64,000 nt of DNA from Syngnathus acus (lineage: Eukaryota; Chordata; Actinopteri; Syngnathiformes; Syngnathidae). Position 1 is the stretch's first letter. Every line of letters starts with the position of its first letter. Both the position numbers and the translations under genes were made by a program. The notes under the pieces were generated by a model. That model was not told where the DNA came from. It did not search any database and saw only the letters and a list, made by a program, of their open reading frames with translations. Below, in pieces: positions 49,401 to 61,199 of this stretch. The DNA lies in the NCBI RefSeq assembly GCF_901709675.1, contig NC_051095.1:17596456-17660455 (forward strand). Reading direction: 5' to 3'.

Positions 49401-51157
49401 GCAGGCAAGACATGGCCAATGAAAAATAATATACCTGAGACCAGCTGCTTGAGGGACGGACATGATGCTATGTGGAATTAAAATAAATGTTTGTAAACGA
49501 GAATACTATCAAGTGTAGAATGACTGATATACTGTATTTAATGGGTTTTGGAAAGCTCTTGAATTAAGTGCAAAAGATAAATGTCAGGAATTTGTGTGTC
49601 ATAATGTACAGCATCATCACGAATGCTCATTAGCAAACTTCAAAGTCCAGCACATTCAACAATTCATATATTAAAGTCAAATTCAGTCTGATAGCCCGTT
49701 TTATTATTTTGTATTTTTGGTCCAAGCTTTATTAAATAAAAAATAAAAACAAAAAAATAAAAATAATAATTTGTGTTAGCTTTGCCTACTTGTTATGCAA
49801 ATTCAGTCCGATAGCCCATTTTATTATGTTGTATTTTTGGTCTAACCCTAAAAAAAAAATTCATGTTTTGTGTTAGCTTTAAAAAAAAACATTTTTTTAT
49901 TGTTAATTAATGTTGAAAATAACAAATGATGCATGGATTGATTCTTTTTCTGAGTTACAGTCACAGCTCTTTTTCCTCAAAAGCAGAATGTTTATTTCCA
50001 TTCACCGCCACAGAAATACATAATTTCTTTCAGTCTACTAATGATGCAGATTACTTCAAGGTAATGTATTGGATTGGATGCTAAATTACTGGTGGCTGCA
50101 ATAGCACCTGTTGTTTGTGTTTATTTGTGAAATTGATGACATAAGGACTGGAATCAGATAACAGATGCTTCCACCTAACCGGTCTGCAGAGCTTCTAATG
50201 AATCATGAAACCCTTGAATGCCAAGTCCCAAAGGAGAAGCCTTTTTTATTTTATTTTTTAATATATGCACAATAAAAGGGGAGACTCTTACGCAACATGG
50301 TATGCTATCTTTAAAGCATTAAAACATGTTACATGTTTAGTTAATATTTATTCATCGTAACCATTCCGCCTGTTGGGTGTTCTTGTTTATAGGGGTTCCT
50401 GTGCATCAGCAAAAATGAGGATAATGGGATAGAGGGCAAGCTTTTATCTGAATAAGCAGCATCCTCTGCCCCTCGCAATTGACTCGCACACATCAGCTGC
50501 TGTCTGATGTGATCAATTACCTAAGATGAAAGTGACAAGGCTACTGCACCTTTACAGTGTTGCGTTTCCTGCCTCAGCCTCAGCTGCAGGAGTGATGGGA
50601 TGTCTCTGTCAGCGAATATATCTTTTGAAATGCAGGTTCTCAGCTGTGACACAACACTGAAACAGCAACAGAGATGTGACTACGGTATGGAAGAGAGGTG
50701 TCTGTTATGGAATGACCCCTTCATATATTGGTGGAAAAGAATGAGGTGTCAAAAAAAAAAAAAAATGGTAATAGACTGGAATACATTAAATGATGTGGAG
50801 TGTACACTGGGCTGGAACCAATTCTGCAGGCTTCTTTAAATCTCACGAGCCCAAAAGTCAGTAATGGAGCAGGTGTTACCATGTATGGCTTAAGATTCCA
50901 AAAGGAGGAAAAATAAGCATGCCAAATGAAATGTAAACATGTTTTCATTCTGAAACACCATTTCCAAATTATAGCCCCAATACAATACAATCTCACTCTC
51001 AATTTCTACGGACCAGGCTCTGTCACAATTCCAGCAAAATATATTTTTGTTCAAATTAAGGCCAGAAGAATGATTAAATCGCAGAGAAAGTTGTGGGTCA
51101 AACAACACACCAAGGCAGGCGCATGTCATGGGATGCCAATTTCTTGCAGATGCTCAA
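46424..51157. other. unassigned sequence
   Basis: About 4.7 kb of AT-rich DNA. Apart from the 120-bp duplication near 49679 and an A run near 50750-50764, I recognise neither repeat nor gene. The frames at 48720 and 48911 overlap on opposite strands and show no domain. Confidence 0.4.
49679..49890. repeat. 120-bp tandem duplication, diverged
   Basis: AAATTCAGTCTGATAGCCC starts at 49679 and AAATTCAGTCCGATAGCCC at 49799. Each continues with TTTTATTAT.TTGTATTTTTGGTC, and GTGTTAGCTTT recurs further on. The second copy is shorter and A-rich. Confidence 0.8.
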
Positions 51158-51250
51158 GTAGAATAGAATAGAATAGCTTTATTGTCATTATACGGCAGGT
51201 ATACAAAAAAATTGGGAGCGCTTCTCCGTTGGTATTTTGTAGGAGTGTAG
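51158..51250 (-). mobile_element. LINE 3' end with (AGAAT)n tail
   Basis: TAGAATAGAATAGAATAG is followed by CTTTATTGTCATTATACGG and GGGAGCGCTTCTCCG. On the minus strand this is a LINE 3' end; only about 75 bp of the body is recognisable. Confidence 0.55.
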
Positions 51251-51596
51251 ACCTTTTTACTCACGAGTTAAATGAGTGGGATCTGGGTTCTTTCAACGTC
51301 TACTTAATCATAATATTTTCGGATCTCGGCACTGTAATTTAGATGTTAAAAAAGAGGCACATACTCAAACACCGCTTGACACCAGGTATACAAGTCAATA
51401 ACATTTACCTTTTCTTAAATAAAATAATAAATATTAACTAATTAAGGCATACAACATAAAATCGTACACACAGACAATAAAGCCGGCCGGCCGGAACGCC
51501 AAGTTAACTAACCTTATGTTGCAGGCCTGTTTCGATGCTCGGGAACATGGAGACAAAAAACGAGGTGGCTCAAAAAGCAAAATCAAATAAACGTAC
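51251..51596. other. unassigned sequence
   Basis: Nothing recognised except the palindromic run GCCGGCCGGCCGG at about 51482-51494. If the minus-strand exon is real, this is its first intron. Confidence 0.35.
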
Positions 51597-51790
51597 CTTG
51601 TGCCAGATGACTCAAATCCGACGCTTAGCCACAAACTCCTCATCCTTGTTTCCAGCTGTGCCAGACGTCCACTGAGCGCTTCCGGGTTGTTCAGAGTGCG
51701 AGCTGATTCCAATCTGTCGTTGTCCGGTTTGGTAACGATTATCCAGTTCCGAGGTCCCGTTGAGTTAGCGAACGGCAGTCTGTTGTCCAT
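51597..51790 (-). CDS. candidate first coding exon, 64 codons plus 2 nt
   Basis: On the minus strand an ATG at 51790-51788 with purine at -3 and G at +4 opens MDNRLPFANSTGPRNWIIVT, then KPDNDRLESARTLNNPEALS, then GRLAQLETRMRSLWLSVGFE and SSGT. It then reaches CACAAG followed by GTACGT, a good splice donor at 51596. The segment is richer in CpG and in balanced codons than the AT-rich DNA on both sides. The stretch LSGRLAQLETRMRSLW could be a short coiled coil. The frame stays open upstream to another ATG at 51865, so the start is not certain. I do not recognise the protein. It could be the 5' exon of a host gene running leftwards, or the ORF1 start of an unknown transposon. No second exon was identified. 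Confidence 0.35.
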
Positions 51791-52069
51791 TTCAAACCAG
51801 CAATCCAATGTGAAATTGCAGTAGATATATTGGATAACAATATTTAGGCGTATATATGCATACACGTTATTTAAAAACTACTATAAGTGTTATAAAATCA
51901 AGATTACCCAAAGAGAATCATAATCTCCCCGTTGTTGCATAACGGCGCATCCCTTCATGCAATAAAGTTAGCCGTTAGCTTGGAGAAAACGTGCATAGAA
52001 GAAGTGGCGTTTCAGTGAGTGGTTCTTTCTTTCTTTTGCAAATTGTAAATCTACATTCTGGTTTACATA
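51791..52069. other. AT-rich sequence upstream of the candidate minus-strand exon
   Basis: It would contain promoter and leader if the exon is a first exon. No TATA box or known site can be assigned with confidence. Confidence 0.3.
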
Positions 52070-52700
52070 GTTGATGCCAGGAGACGCAACACGTTCACTG
52101 ACTGATCCGTTGATGCACGGGAAGGCAGTTCACCCATTAACTCGTTCGCGAACGGGAAAGTCAGGATTCGTTCCTTCACTGATCCGTTCTCGCGATGAAC
52201 TGGAAATGCAAATCACTCACTCACTGACTCGTTCACTCACAGATCCGTTCAGTTGGTGAACGGGAAATGCAATTCACGACTCGTTCGTGAACGGGTAGTT
52301 ACGTAATTTTTTTCTTCGTTTTGTTTTACGGCGAGGTGGCACCAGCTTCAATGCGCATTACCGACACGTACTGGTTGAAGTCATATGAACTGAAAAAAGA
52401 ACGAATCACTTTAGGAAGTGATTCGTTCACTCGTTCACTGGGAAAAAGAAAATCGTTCTTTTGAACAAATCGTTCACTCATTCCCTCGCCGTGTGTTTTT
52501 TGTCTGGTGTATTGCTTAGTTCAGTCTGTTATTGATGTTAAAAAAAACAAACAAACAAACAAACAAACAAACAAACAAACAAACAAACAAACAAACGGAT
52601 CAGTGTGTGGGGGGGACGATTCGTTGAACGCTTCGTTTGAACGAATCTTTTGAGTGAACTGATTCTAAAGATTCAGTTCACTTAAAAGAACTGGAATGCA
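52070..52700. repeat. GTTCACT/GAACG-rich dispersed repeat
   Basis: GTTCACT, TCGTTC and GAACG words recur in both orientations, for example ACTCGTTCACTCACAGATCC, GACTCGTTCGTGAACGGGTA and GACGATTCGTTGAACGCTTC. An (AAAC)n tract lies at 52540-52597 within it. Sequence of this style is known to me from fish DNA transposons of uncertain class; I could not find clear TIRs or a target duplication. Confidence 0.55.
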
Positions 52701-52718
52701 CATCACGAGCTTCTATTG

Positions 52719-53026
52719 CACCTGTGTCAAACTCAAGGCCCGGGGGCCAGATCGGGCCCACCACATCACTTTTTGTGGCCCGCGAAGGGTGTCAACTCAA
52801 TGTTTCTTGTTAGAATACCAAAATTGTAAATTGTCTTCCCTTTTATTAACAGTGAGATATTGCAACATTTTTTTAAAACCCACTTTCAAAACAAATTAGA
52901 AAATTGTTGAACTTTTTAATGCTGTATTCCGTTGTGTATGTGATAATATAAGGTAGTATTAATGACCCTACGATGGAAATCTTAACTACGATGTGGCCCG
53001 CAACAAAAATGAGTTTGATAGCCCTG
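52719..53026. mobile_element. 308-bp hAT-like element
   Basis: Tips CACCTGTGTCAAACTCAAGG and AATGAGTTTGATAGCCCTG form imperfect inverted repeats, with GGCCCGGGGGCCAGAT and GATGTGGCCCGCAACAAAAA just inside. This is the well-known fish 'TGTCAAACTC' hAT-type repeat. The flanking 8-mers match poorly, so the duplication has decayed or the edge is off by a few bases. Confidence 0.65.
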
Positions 53027-55055
53027 TATAGTGGAAACTTTCTTCATCTTGTCTTCTTCCTCCGACTTGAGCACAGTTACTGTGGATTGTCGTGACGACA
53101 AACCACACGAATAACATTTTATCAAAGACAAGAGAACTTTTATCCAAAGCTTCTGCCTCATCGCCTCATTGCCAGCACAACTCGATCTCTCTTCCTTTTT
53201 CCTACCCCACCCCATTGTTTTAAATAGGAATGTTGACACCATGACCTGTGTGTAATGTATTAAAAGTAAAAGCTAAGGTTCTTAATAAGCTTGTTTTTAG
53301 ATAAACTAATATCATGATTTTATTATAAAACCTGATTCACAGCAGTACTATCGTGCAAATATATTACCTCTTGAGAAACCATATTTGCCTGACATTTCAG
53401 AAGATTTTGAAATACAGAAATCTCCTTCCCCTCGAACAGACTGCCACACCTACTCCTCTCGTTGAGTAAATCTCATAACATCGTCTTTGAAAGCTGCTGG
53501 GATATGCCGTGTTGTTCTTTTTGGGAAGTCTTCCTTCTCCCACTGGATCGAAGGCGTCAGCTTAAGGGAGGTGGTAGCACACAAGCATGCCGCCAAGAAT
53601 CTGTCACACAGATGTCCATACAAATAGTTTTTTTTTTTCTTTTCTACAAAACAGTGAAGTTTGATATTGTCAAGTGTATCTCAATGTATATAGCAGCAGG
53701 GGAGAGATCCGATTTTATCCAAGGACTTTATGTTTTTTACTCTACAAACAAAATGCACATGAATGTATAACAGAAAAATTTGCGTCTAATAGGTCTAAAA
53801 TATTTTGTGTAAAACAATGCCGATGTAACTGGAGATTTCTGTATATAATTATGTTAAAAGTATTTAAAAGAAAGTCAAAAACCTTTGACACAAAGTAAGA
53901 ATTATGTTTAGAGTCGCCCAATGCAATGCACTTCTTCCGACTATTTAAATATTTGCCCGATTTTGACCTCTGACTGTTATTGTTCTCCAAGTTCGATTGT
54001 TGTTTGTTGCTGTTGTTGATTCTGTCAGCATGTCTGGATGAGAGCTGGTACATCACCGCAGTCATTCCATTTGGACAGGATTGGTTCAAGTGTTAAAAAA
54101 AACTCTCTGAGTGAATCTCTGTCCATCTAATGGCATCAGAGGCTTGAGAGAGTCTCCGACCATAGACAGCACTCAATCAGAGCGAGCCTTCCAACTGACC
54201 TTGGTCTGCAATCATCCCGCTACAGGGGATTAGGCAATCACTCAAACCACCTGGAAAGGACTGTTTGTTCACATTTCACAGATATATGTCATAGCACACC
54301 CTTTTCTCCCCCAGCAAGTCGCCGGTTTCATCTAGAACTGATTACAGAGCCACCCTCTACAATAAACTATATTTACAGTGTCATCTGTTCATTTACTATT
54401 TAAGTGGTGCTTCATTTGTTACCTTATAAGCCGATTAATGAAGTCTGAAAATGTTTATCTGTTCTGTTTCAAACTACTTGACATGTTTACCAAGTTGTCT
54501 ATTCCAGTACTTCACAACCTTTATTGAACCATGACACTCAGTTTACATACCAGAAATGTTACAGAACTTCACCCAATAAAAACACACAAGTAATGATGAT
54601 CTCATCATAATTTACTCATAAATTCACTTACTCAGCGTGAGGTCTGGACGTGTTTAAATGAACACAAAGCGCATACTTACACTCGCAGGTGCCTTGACAT
54701 ATTGTCATCCTTGACATATTCTAATGTTTTGCACGAATGACAAGAAGTGGATACTCAGGTTTAGTAATGCCGTGCCTGGAATAGCATTTAAGTATTATAC
54801 TGTACCTTAAGTGATATGCCTTTATAGTAAATGCAGTACAATACCATACAGCTGCACCAATGCAGACTTTCCAATAGCGTGGACGTATTCGTTATACAAA
54901 ACAGGGTTGTGAAAACTGCTGCCGAAAACAGGTGCAAAAAAAGACAAACACCCTGTGGGTGTCAAGTGCCAACAGTCAATTAGCGCCGACATTCCTGCCA
55001 TCAAGATCAGTGCTGCCACACACATGCTGCCGAGAGGCCGCAACCACCATTACTG
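53027..55055. other. unassigned sequence
   Basis: About 2 kb with no recognised element or exon. Confidence 0.4.
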
Positions 55056-55285
55056 TGGCGGCCGTGGCTCAGGCAGTAGAGTGGGTTGTTCAGAAACCGC
55101 AAGGTCGGCGGTTCGAACCCAACTCTGTCCGAGTCGCGCGTCGTTGTGTCCTTGGTCAAGACACTTCACACACCTTGCCTCGGGAACTGCAAATGAAAAG
55201 CAGCCCTTTGGCTAATTCTGGTGCATCTACAGAAACGTTTCTTGATGTACATCGTCCCTGTCAAATAAACAAATAAAATAAATCA
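55056..55285 (+). mobile_element. tRNA-derived SINE
   Basis: It starts TGGCGGCCGTGGCTCAGGCA. GTGGCTCAGGCAGTAG resembles a tRNA A box and GGTTCGAACCC at 55110-55120 is a perfect B box, together an internal RNA polymerase III promoter. The central GTGTCCTTGGTCAAGACACT is shared by many fish SINEs. The 3' end is AATAAACAAATAAAATAAAT. No clear target duplication was seen. Confidence 0.75.
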
Positions 55286-56423
55286 AGCACAATATCTCGT
55301 TTCTTCAAGTAATGTCATGGCTAAAATGGTGGAAAAGTCCACAAAAGCTCCACAGGAAGGACAAAAAAACAAACATGCCAAAATCAAACAAATGACAAAA
55401 ACAAAAGAGCTCTTGAATTCGACTGCCATTACTTTTACTAATTGATGACTAACCCTGATGATTGACTGTTGGATACATTTGAAAAATAAATTGAGTTTGA
55501 AGGTCCAATTGTATTACGTATATGATCTTCTGAATACCGTACATTCCCAAGGGCTATGTCACAAAAAGATACAGCGAATACAAAAACCTGTCTCAAGGCT
55601 AGAGTCTGAAATATATTTAAGTGTTGACTCTTCTTACTCACGTTTTACTGTATTGGACTGAAACAAAGGTGGAAAGTCCTGTGGTTTTGAATAAAGGCTG
55701 TTGAAAACAATGAGTCAAATTTCTTTGGTATCGCATTTGCACTGAATGTACTTGAGAAGTTGCACTAAACTTGTGGTCTCAAGTCAAAACACTCAATGAC
55801 AACCACAAGTGCCTACTAATATTGTCAAGCATACTCATTAAAATGGGTGGCCAGCTGTTTGAAAGGAGTACCTGGAGCACCTATTCAATGTCAAGCCTTG
55901 GCAACAAAAAAGTCATTTTGCTTTCTCCAACTAACATTAAACTTTCAGGACATACTGACATGGGCTGAAGAAGCGCGTGAGCCAGCACAGGGGGGGACCT
56001 TTTAATTCAAGGCATAAACTCTGACTCTGCCCACATCCCGGAATCATTGCTAAATGCCACTTTGTTACAACAAATTAGAACGATATGCTGGTGGTCATTT
56101 TCGATTTACTTTCACTCGTTGCCTCTCTCTACTAACACTTTGTTTCAGCAGGAAAATAATGTGATAATGTTCTTGTTTCATGTGGTACTTTCCGCATCCA
56201 ACTACAGGCAAAAGAGAGTCATTTTTTCACTGATTGTTGAATTTGCATTCCGTATAAAATATGCAACAGGGGTGTCAGTCATTAATCATTGTCCAATGAA
56301 GGCTGTCAGAGCCTGTCATGCTTGTCAAATGTGTACTCTCTAAACCCCCCCTAGTTATCAAATCCACATTTCTGATTTACCTGTGAAGCCTGACAAGAGG
56401 TGCCCTTACTGCTGCAGGTAGAC
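55286..56423. other. unassigned sequence
   Basis: No element or exon recognised. Confidence 0.4.
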
Positions 56424-56830
56424 CAGGAGTGGGCAATCTATTTGACTTGCAGGCCGAATTGGGTTCTAAATTTTGACCGGGGGGCCGAACCAGGAGCAGA
56501 TGGATGTAGTGTTTGTGTGACGTAATATTAACGACATGTAAAGGTCATTGCATTAAAGGTTTTGGCCTTTAGTAGGTAATAAAGCATGGATATTCAAAAA
56601 AAGCTTTTTGAAAACAAATGCATTTATTAACTGGAATTAAAAAAAAAAATATTTCACCAAAAAACTACTATTACTAATTCTCGTAAAATACGACACTGTC
56701 ATTATGAATAACAGTTTCCATCACTTCAGCACCTGCAGGTTAGATTTATGAAAGATGTTTATCTTATAAGGCGAAATCACATCAAACGGCAAACATTCTG
56801 ACCAAATACATCATCTTGAAGAATCAGTGA
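56424..56830. mobile_element. left part of a hAT-like element
   Basis: CAGGAGTGGGCAATCTATTT, GCAGGCCGAATTGGGTTCTA and GACCGGGGGGCCGAACCAGG are the opening of a fish hAT repeat. The right tip is not seen, so the right limit is approximate. Confidence 0.5.
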
Positions 56831-57157
56831 AAGAATACATCTAAAAAAAGTAGTCTAGCAGCTGGACTAAAAGTGCATGTGTGTGTGCGCATGCATGTGT
56901 GCCTACTCTTGTGTTTTTCTTCCATTCCCAATTTGCTTTTGTCTGCCCAAGTAATTGCAACATTTGTTACTTTCAATGTTCTCAGATTCGAAGTTTAAAT
57001 CAGGCTAATGACGATATTCGGCTTTTATTTTTGAAAATAAAAAACATGCAGCCGTGAAGTGGTAATTTTGACAAGTGCATGTAAAAATTCCTACAAGAAC
57101 CTAAATGCACGAATCTGAAACAAGGACGGAAGTTTTCTCTCTCGGGAGCTGAATTTT
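56831..57157. other. unassigned sequence
   Basis: Short (GT)n/(GC)n near 56876; otherwise nothing recognised. Confidence 0.4.
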
Positions 57158-57223
57158 CCATCCATCCATCCATCCATCCATCCATCCATCCATCCATCCA
57201 TACATCCATACATCCATACATCC
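57158..57223. repeat. (CATC)n microsatellite with ATACATCC variants
   Basis: About 11 CATC units followed by three CATACATC units. On the minus strand it produces a spurious Met-Asp-Gly-Trp repeat peptide. Confidence 0.9.
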
Positions 57224-58348
57224 AGTGTGTGTGTAGGGGGGGTTGTGGGGGGTCCATAGCACCCACCCACTACATACTACTAAAAAGTCCAACTTGATTC
57301 CTATGTGTGTTTTTCACTGAGAAATACTTGCATGACTGACTTTTTTTTTCTTGAAAAGCAATGGGAACAAGCCAGAGGACAAGGAAGTGCTACCCAATGC
57401 TTATTCCATTGTGAACCAAATAAATAAATACAAAGAAAAGCCACCAACAAAAATGTTGCCTTGAGCCCAATAGTGACAATAAATCCATGTCACATATACT
57501 GGATGTGAGACAATGAAATGCATGGTCTATTCGAATTGGCTTTATGTCACTTCTTCTTCTCAGTCACTCCAAATAACACCTTGATGTCCATTATCTGCAC
57601 ACGTAATTGCTGTATCGATTTTTCCTTGTTGTGTCTTTCTTTTCATCCCACCATGCTTGTTGCTTGCCATTGTTCAATTGATGTTCTTGCAAGTCAGCGT
57701 TGATTGGCTAGAATAATGCTGCCTTGGAAAGACATTAAAAGGACAATTCGTGTGCTTTGTGCATTTTGACCTAATTACTATACAGCAAATCATTTCAGAT
57801 TATTACAAACAATTTTCAACAAAGTGCATTGGTATCAAAGTGGTGCTTGCCAGTGTCTCTCATTCAGATGCCGTAGATTTGATTGGGCCAGTGGTCTAAT
57901 ACAGCTGGGCCGAGAGATACAAGTGACTTTCAAATTTTTCCAAAAACTACCCATTGTTCTGGCAATGTTTTTTGCTTTGAAGAATAAGTGACACCAGCAC
58001 TGTATGGTGGCAACTCACTTCACATCATGAAGCAGTGAACAATTAGAAAAGAAAAGAGACTTCAATTTGTATATTGCCACTCTCAGTTGAAGTTTACTGT
58101 CAAACCAATCAAAATAAAAGGAATGATGCAAATATTTCAAACAAGCAAGTAGCTTTGCTTTTTGATAAGGATCGCCATGTGCTAACTTAACAAATAGCAC
58201 TGTGTTGGAGTGTTTTATACACATTCGTTCATCCATTTTCAACACCACACATCCTGTTCAGGTTGAATTGATTGATATTTGAAAACAAACAGTGGACACC
58301 TTTAGAAGGATAGTATAACAATTCTTACAGGTATATACATACATGTAT

Positions 58349-58402
<54 letters not shown>

Positions 58403-58560
58403 AATATCAATATATGTACAATTGCTAACACTACTGCAACTTACTGAGTCAGCTATGAAACTGTTCTTTGTGTTTGCCTCGATGTCTGCATTAGCCATCC
58501 AGCTATGAGTTCTGAGCATGGTCACAAACAAATTAAACTATTTTTTAAACTACTGCAATT
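57224..58560. other. unassigned sequence with a SINE tail and (AT)n
   Basis: CATTCGTTCATCCATTTTCA at 58222 begins a minus-strand SINE tail of about 45 bp. An (AT)n tract runs from about 58351 to 58400. Confidence 0.5.
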
Positions 58561-58740
58561 GATGATGATGATGATGATAGAACTTTATTTATCCCACAGC
58601 GGGGAACTTTACTTGTCACATCAGCGTACAAGAGTGCAAGAATACAAGAGACAAGTGCCAAATGTAAAAATGGATAAATAACAGACAAGGACAAAGACAA
58701 GTGCCACTAGTAGCGGTAGAGGCGCAACACATGATTGTGT
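58561..58740 (-). mobile_element. LINE 3' end with (GAT)n tail
   Basis: GATGATGATGATGATGAT is followed by AGAACTTTATTTATCCCACA, a LINE 3' end on the minus strand. The recognisable body extends at most about 160 bp, and the edge is approximate. Confidence 0.6.
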
Positions 58741-59129
58741 GGATTTTTATGCATAACCACATCATCTTGCAATCATTCCAAACATGAGATTTGTGACAAA
58801 GTCAGGGCTAGCATCTTTGTGACATATAAGACCGTTTTTGGACAGTAACAATGCTTCCAACGCAATACTGTGGAAGAGGAGAGTGTCTCGAGTGAAACTC
58901 ATCATCTTGTGTCCAAGCCTTCCTCTTTACAAATGCATTGCCCGCCTTTCTTATGGGCCTGGGCTGATGTTATCTAAAGGTGAAGACTTGGTCTCCCCAA
59001 TGTGTTGGAGTGTTGTTTGGATAGAAAATCGACATGCAAAATAGGTGTTAAAAAAGGATCTTTAAAAGGCATTGTAAAAAGGGATGGTGACATCAAGTGT
59101 TTTAAAATTAATTGTGATATGTTGCCTCC
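58741..59129. other. unassigned sequence
   Basis: No gene or repeat recognised. The last bases, GTTGCCTCC, are the left copy of the SINE target duplication. Confidence 0.45.
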
Positions 59130-59497
59130 GGCGGCTCGGTGGTGCACTGGGTAGCACGTCCGCCTCACAGTTAGGAGGGTGTGGGTTCGATTCCACCTCC
59201 GACCCTCCCTGTGTGGAGTTTGCATGTTCTCCCCGGGCCCGTGTGGGTTTTCTCCGGGCACTCCGGTTTCCTCCCACAACCCAAAAACATGCTTGGTAGG
59301 CCGATTGAGCACTCCAAATTGTCCCTAGGTGTGAGTGCGAGTGCGTATGGTTGTTTGTCTCTGTGTGCCCTGCGATTGGCTGGCAACCGGTTCAGGGTGT
59401 CCCCCGCCTACTGCCAGATGACGGCTGGGATAGGCTCCAGCGCGCCCGCGACCCCCGTGGGGACTAAGCGGTACAGAAAATGGATGGATGGATGGAT
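59130..59497 (+). mobile_element. complete tRNA-derived SINE with target duplication and (ATGG)n tail
   Basis: ATGTTGCCTCC at 59119-59129 is repeated at 59496-59506, so this is a clean insertion with a 9-11 bp duplication. The head GGCGGCTCGGTGGTGCACTG holds the A-box region, and GGTTCGATTCC at 59184-59194 is the B box. The body includes GTGTGGAGTTTGCATGTTCT and GCGATTGGCTGGCAACCGGT, and the tail is ATGGATGGATGG. The body and tail match the partial copy at 36774-36907. It encodes no protein and would rely on a LINE for movement. Confidence 0.9.
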
Positions 59498-59506
59498 GTT
59501 GCCTCC

Positions 59507-60850
59507 CTTACTTTAGAGTTCTGCAAAGATCACTTTTACTTTATTTTCTCATATGTTTGATTGACAGAATCTCTGAATATGTAAGGAGTGTGTTCTTGCA
59601 GCGCTACACAAAATAACTGCTATTATTTTTCAATAATTTTTCAGTTCATAAAACATGTAGACAGTACACTCTTGTCTAATGAGCTTACCTACATAACTAA
59701 CACATCGATGGAGACTAAGAATACATGGTCTTATGGGTGATTACTCGTCCAATTGTTTATTCCATAATGTAACCTCAATAAAATAACACATAAAACTTCT
59801 AACCATGGAAATGATTATATATTCAGACCACAAACGCAACACAGGATGCGTCAACTGTATTGCTTTGTTTGCTCTTTACGCTTTCAAAGAGGAAGGAGAG
59901 GCGTCTCGCCATTGCAGTAACTCTGGCAACAAAGTCTGTAGAGGAAGAGCTGCAGGGACTTGCTACCTACCTTGATACAGCATAAAGGTGTGTGTGTGGT
60001 TGTGTGTGTGTGTGTCTGCGTGTAGAACAGGCTTGTCAGACACAGCGACTGCCGTCTGATGTTGTCTGTACAATTGAACGAAGAGTTCTATGTAAAAGCA
60101 TTTGCTTGATATTTTTTCCCCACTGCAAAAAGGCTCAGAATGAGCAAAGTTTCATGATCCGGTCTAGTCGATGGGTCACTCTAAATGTAACTACTATCTA
60201 TCCAGGCAGGAAAACCTTGAGTTACGAAAAAAAAAGAAGTGAGTGTTATTAATTAGTTAATTGATTATAACAATATATTAAATAATTAATGGTGTTGTTC
60301 TTTAACGAAAGTCTACACATAAATAAAACAAATGCGGTACTACTTGAGGCTATAGACTTTTATTTGCCAAATGGTATGAGATTTCCTAGGTATGGCAGCC
60401 TCACAGGAAGTAATGTGAAGAGTTTATGTAAACAGTAAACAGAAAGCCAAGTTAGTCAATTGGCTGACCTGACTAAAAAGTATACCCTTTCTGTGATTCA
60501 AACTTAGCACAAAATAGATGCTGGCAAGTGGGGGATCAGGTTATTGGGGTAGAAGCAAAAATGAATAAATAGTTAAATGTTATTGAGTGACATAGCTTTT
60601 GTTTTCTCGTGTCTATAAGAACAAGATCAATGCTAAAGAATGACCACTATTCTAAAATATGACAATATAATTTGGGTTTCTTTAGATGGCTTCCTCTAAG
60701 GTTTGACTCTCCAAGACCAATCACCAAATTGTGGCAAATTTGCCCCAGATTCCCACTGATTCTTTCGCTGGGACTTGTTGGTTGTTGGTAACAGCCAGCT
60801 TCTGCTGTGATTGGTGTGTCATTTTAAAACTCTCAGCAAATATATCTATA
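59507..60850. other. unassigned sequence
   Basis: Contains an imperfect (GT)n at about 59988-60022. Nothing else recognised. Confidence 0.4.
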
Positions 60851-60852
60851 TA

Positions 60853-61199
60853 CCGTATTTTCCGGACTATAAGGTGCACCTAAAAACCTCAAATTTTCTC
60901 AAAAGCCGACAGTGCGCCTTATAGTCCGGTGTGCCTTATATATGGACCAAATTCCTAAATTTAAACTGGCCCGAAGCATTGTGTCATGAAATCAATCATA
61001 AGTGGCCCGCTGAAGACTATGAATCATGAATCAAAGAGACTATGGATCATTATTTTGTGATTATAACGTAATTTATTGCGTCTGAAGTTGAAATAAAAAA
61101 GATAAAATGGAGAATGATTTGATTTGGATTAAAAATCTGACATGATGCATTAATGGTGCGCCTTATAGTCCGGTGCGCCTTATAGTCCGGAAAATACGG
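60853..61199. mobile_element. 347-bp TIR element, relative of the 813-2422 element
   Basis: TA flanks tips CCGTATTTTCCGGACTATAA and TTATAGTCCGGAAAATACGG, exact reverse complements. The left side reads GGTGCACCTAAAAACCTCAA and AAAAGCCGACAGTGCGCCTT, which is the right end of the 813-2422 element in reverse. The right side has TGGTGCGCCTTATAGTCCGG repeated twice. The interior does not match the 251-bp unit. Confidence 0.85.

Noticed and set aside
52600-52690. Heat-shock elements from the many TTC/GAA words
   Set aside because: Spacing between TTC and GAA is mostly three bases rather than two, and the words belong to a repeat.
55056-55130. Genuine tRNA gene, from the A- and B-box match
   Set aside because: The segment continues into a SINE body and tail, and no cloverleaf acceptor stem was evident.
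57000-57292. Minus-strand frames with Met-Asp-Gly-Trp repeats
   Set aside because: They are translations of the (CATC)n microsatellite.
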